Below, piece after piece: positions 6,116 through 6,731 of a stretch of DNA of 6,731 nt (position 1 is its first letter; each line of letters starts with the position of its first letter). A program made the translations under genes and the position numbers. This DNA comes from Nitrospira sp. GTDB lineage: Bacteria > Nitrospirota > Nitrospiria > Nitrospirales > Nitrospiraceae. Where the stretch lies: positions 1-6,731 of the forward strand of contig JAOUEB010000076.1 in NCBI GenBank assembly GCA_029858925.1. Reading direction: 5' to 3'. A model generated the notes under the pieces. It was not told the DNA's origin. It saw only the letters and a list, made by a program, of their open reading frames with translations, and did not search any database.

Positions 6116-6145
6116 ATGGTAATGGCCTTCCTTCCCCATTGTCAA
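6116..6145 (-). promoter_or_regulatory. Candidate sigma-70 promoter for recJ-rel
   Basis: On the minus strand, TTGACA (6145-6140) is a perfect -35 box and TACCAT (6121-6116) a 4/6 match to the -10 box, with an 18-bp spacer. The expected start is near 6109, giving a leader of about 90 bases to the recJ ATG. A perfect inverted repeat, ATCGTG-CCGA-CACGAT (6150-6165), lies 4 bases upstream of the -35 box and may be a regulator site. Confidence 0.45.
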
Positions 6146-6240
6146 ACCGATCGTGCCGACACGATACCCCCGGTCTGCCAGAAAAGGATTGCTGCTGACT
6201 GAGCCACGGAGAAAGGGACACAGGGAAGGAGAGAGAAAGA

Positions 6241-6271
6241 GGGAATAGGAACCGGATGGTTCGCTATTCCC
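6241..6271 (-). terminator. Hairpin over the pup stop codon, possible transcript end
   Basis: GGGAATAG (6241-6248) pairs with CTATTCCC (6264-6271), and inside it GAACC (6249-6253) pairs with GGTTC (6258-6262), with one bulged base and a 4-base loop. In the pup mRNA the 3' side is followed by a pyrimidine-rich stretch (minus strand, 6240-6222) with only short U runs. The 5' arm contains the last two codons and stop of pup. It is plausible as an intrinsic terminator or 3'-end stabiliser, but weak in its U tract. Confidence 0.5.
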
Positions 6272-6461
6272 CTCCCTTTTGGACGTAATTCTTCACGAAT
6301 TCTTCAGCGTTCTTTTCCAGCACATCGTCGATTTCATCGACGAGCTTGTCAATATCTTCTTTAAGCTTCTTGCCGGCCTCGACGACCTTGGGATTCGCCT
6401 TGACCTCGTCCTTGGACTGGGGTTCGCGTTTCGGCTCCTGCTTGCGCTCCTGTTTTTCCAT
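6264..6461 (-). CDS. pup: Prokaryotic ubiquitin-like protein Pup
   Basis: A 65-residue, highly charged, largely disordered protein. Pup is ligated through its C-terminal Glu side chain to substrate lysines by PafA, removed by Dop, and recognised by the Mpa/ARC ATPase for delivery to the proteasome. The C-terminal half is diagnostic: LVDEIDDVLEKNAEEFV (40-56) followed by KNYVQKGGE (57-65), closely resembling actinobacterial Pup. Residues about 28-52 should form the amphipathic helix that binds the ATPase coiled coil. The N-terminal 25 residues are rich in Lys, Glu, Gln and Pro and lack the Gly/Asp-rich stretch of mycobacterial Pup. The last residue is Glu, so Dop deamidation is not needed before ligation. 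Start: the ATG at 6461 has a strong GGAGG (6473-6469) seven bases upstream. No pafA, dop, prcBA or mpa gene is in the window; neighbours are hppA and recJ, unlike the usual dop-pup-prcBA order. Confidence 0.95.
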   Translation of the reverse strand: MEKQERKQEPKREPQSKDEVKANPKVVEAGKKLKEDIDKLVDEIDDVLEKNAEEFVKNYVQKGGE

Positions 6462-6497
6462 TCGAGCACCTCCAATGTGATTCGGAGCACCTCTCGT

Positions 6498-6528
6498 GGA
6501 TCAACGCTGCGTGATCCCTTGCTGTCAA
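6498..6528 (-). promoter_or_regulatory. Candidate pup promoter with overlapping palindrome
   Basis: On the minus strand, TTGACA (6528-6523) is a perfect -35 box, and GTTGAT (6505-6500) is a weak 3/6 -10 box at 17-bp spacing. The inverted repeat GGATCA (6498-6503) / TGATCC (6512-6517), extended by CGC/GCG around a central T with one unpaired A, covers the -10 box and much of the spacer. The expected start is about 30 bases before the pup ATG. Position suggests an operator, but the regulator is unknown. Confidence 0.4.
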
Positions 6529-6575
6529 CTTACTCCAGGCCACGCAAACCCGTCAAGCCGATGCGAAAACCGGGA

Positions 6576-6618
6576 CGCGTATCCCGTGAAGCCCGCTTCA
6601 CGCTGCACGAGATACGCG
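6576..6618. repeat. Intergenic inverted-repeat element, degenerate copy 4
   Basis: CGCGTATC (6576-6583) pairs with GATACGCG (6611-6618), and CGTGAAGC (6585-6592) pairs with GCTTCACG (6595-6602) across two bases. The same CGTATC and GTGAAGC words build copies 1-3, but the middle section of about 45 bases is missing. It begins 8 bases after the hppA stop, so it would form a tight hairpin at the 3' end of the hppA transcript. Confidence 0.7.
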
Positions 6619-6626
6619 CGATGCAA

Positions 6627-6731
<105 letters not shown>

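Overview
The window is a compact chromosomal segment of a moderately GC-rich bacterium, with seven complete protein genes and one gene end. Its best taxonomic clue is a clear pup gene (prokaryotic ubiquitin-like protein) next to the end of a membrane pyrophosphatase gene, with the intergenic spaces filled by a 75-95 bp inverted-repeat element. Pup is known mainly from Actinobacteria and from a few other phyla, including Nitrospirota. The protein sequences here do not look actinobacterial, so I infer a Nitrospira-like (Nitrospirota) genome. This is a judgement from recall, not a search.

Layout. Positions 1-256 hold a Fur-like palindrome and a small Bfd-type [2Fe-2S] ferredoxin on the + strand. 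A repeat element (copy 1) separates it from an exported flavodoxin-fold protein on the - strand (417-1016). Repeat copy 2 fills the gap between that gene and a small zinc-ribbon protein on the - strand (1138-1323). A 154-bp divergent control region follows, with tandem 13-bp repeats and a promoter that appears to start transcription at the first ATG of an exported DUF192 protein on the + strand (1478-1954). Repeat copy 3 lies between the DUF192 gene and the convergent rel gene.

The larger part of the window reads on the - strand, from right to left: hppA (last 34 codons, 6731-6627), repeat copy 4, pup (6461-6264), recJ (6016-4319) and rel (4312-2135). recJ and rel are six bases apart and look translationally coupled. 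The recJ-rel pairing recalls the recJ-apt-relA cluster of Firmicutes, without apt. pup has its own candidate promoter and a hairpin over its stop codon, so it is probably a separate unit. A 247-bp space with a promoter candidate and several operator-like repeats precedes recJ.

Themes: regulated protein degradation (Pup), DNA repair (RecJ), stringent response (Rel), proton-pumping energy conservation (pyrophosphatase), and iron or redox handling (Bfd, flavodoxin). No pafA, dop, prcBA or mpa/arc gene lies in the window, so Pup's partners must be elsewhere. There is no gene-free stretch longer than 300 bases, and I see no RNA gene, CRISPR array, transposase or tRNA.
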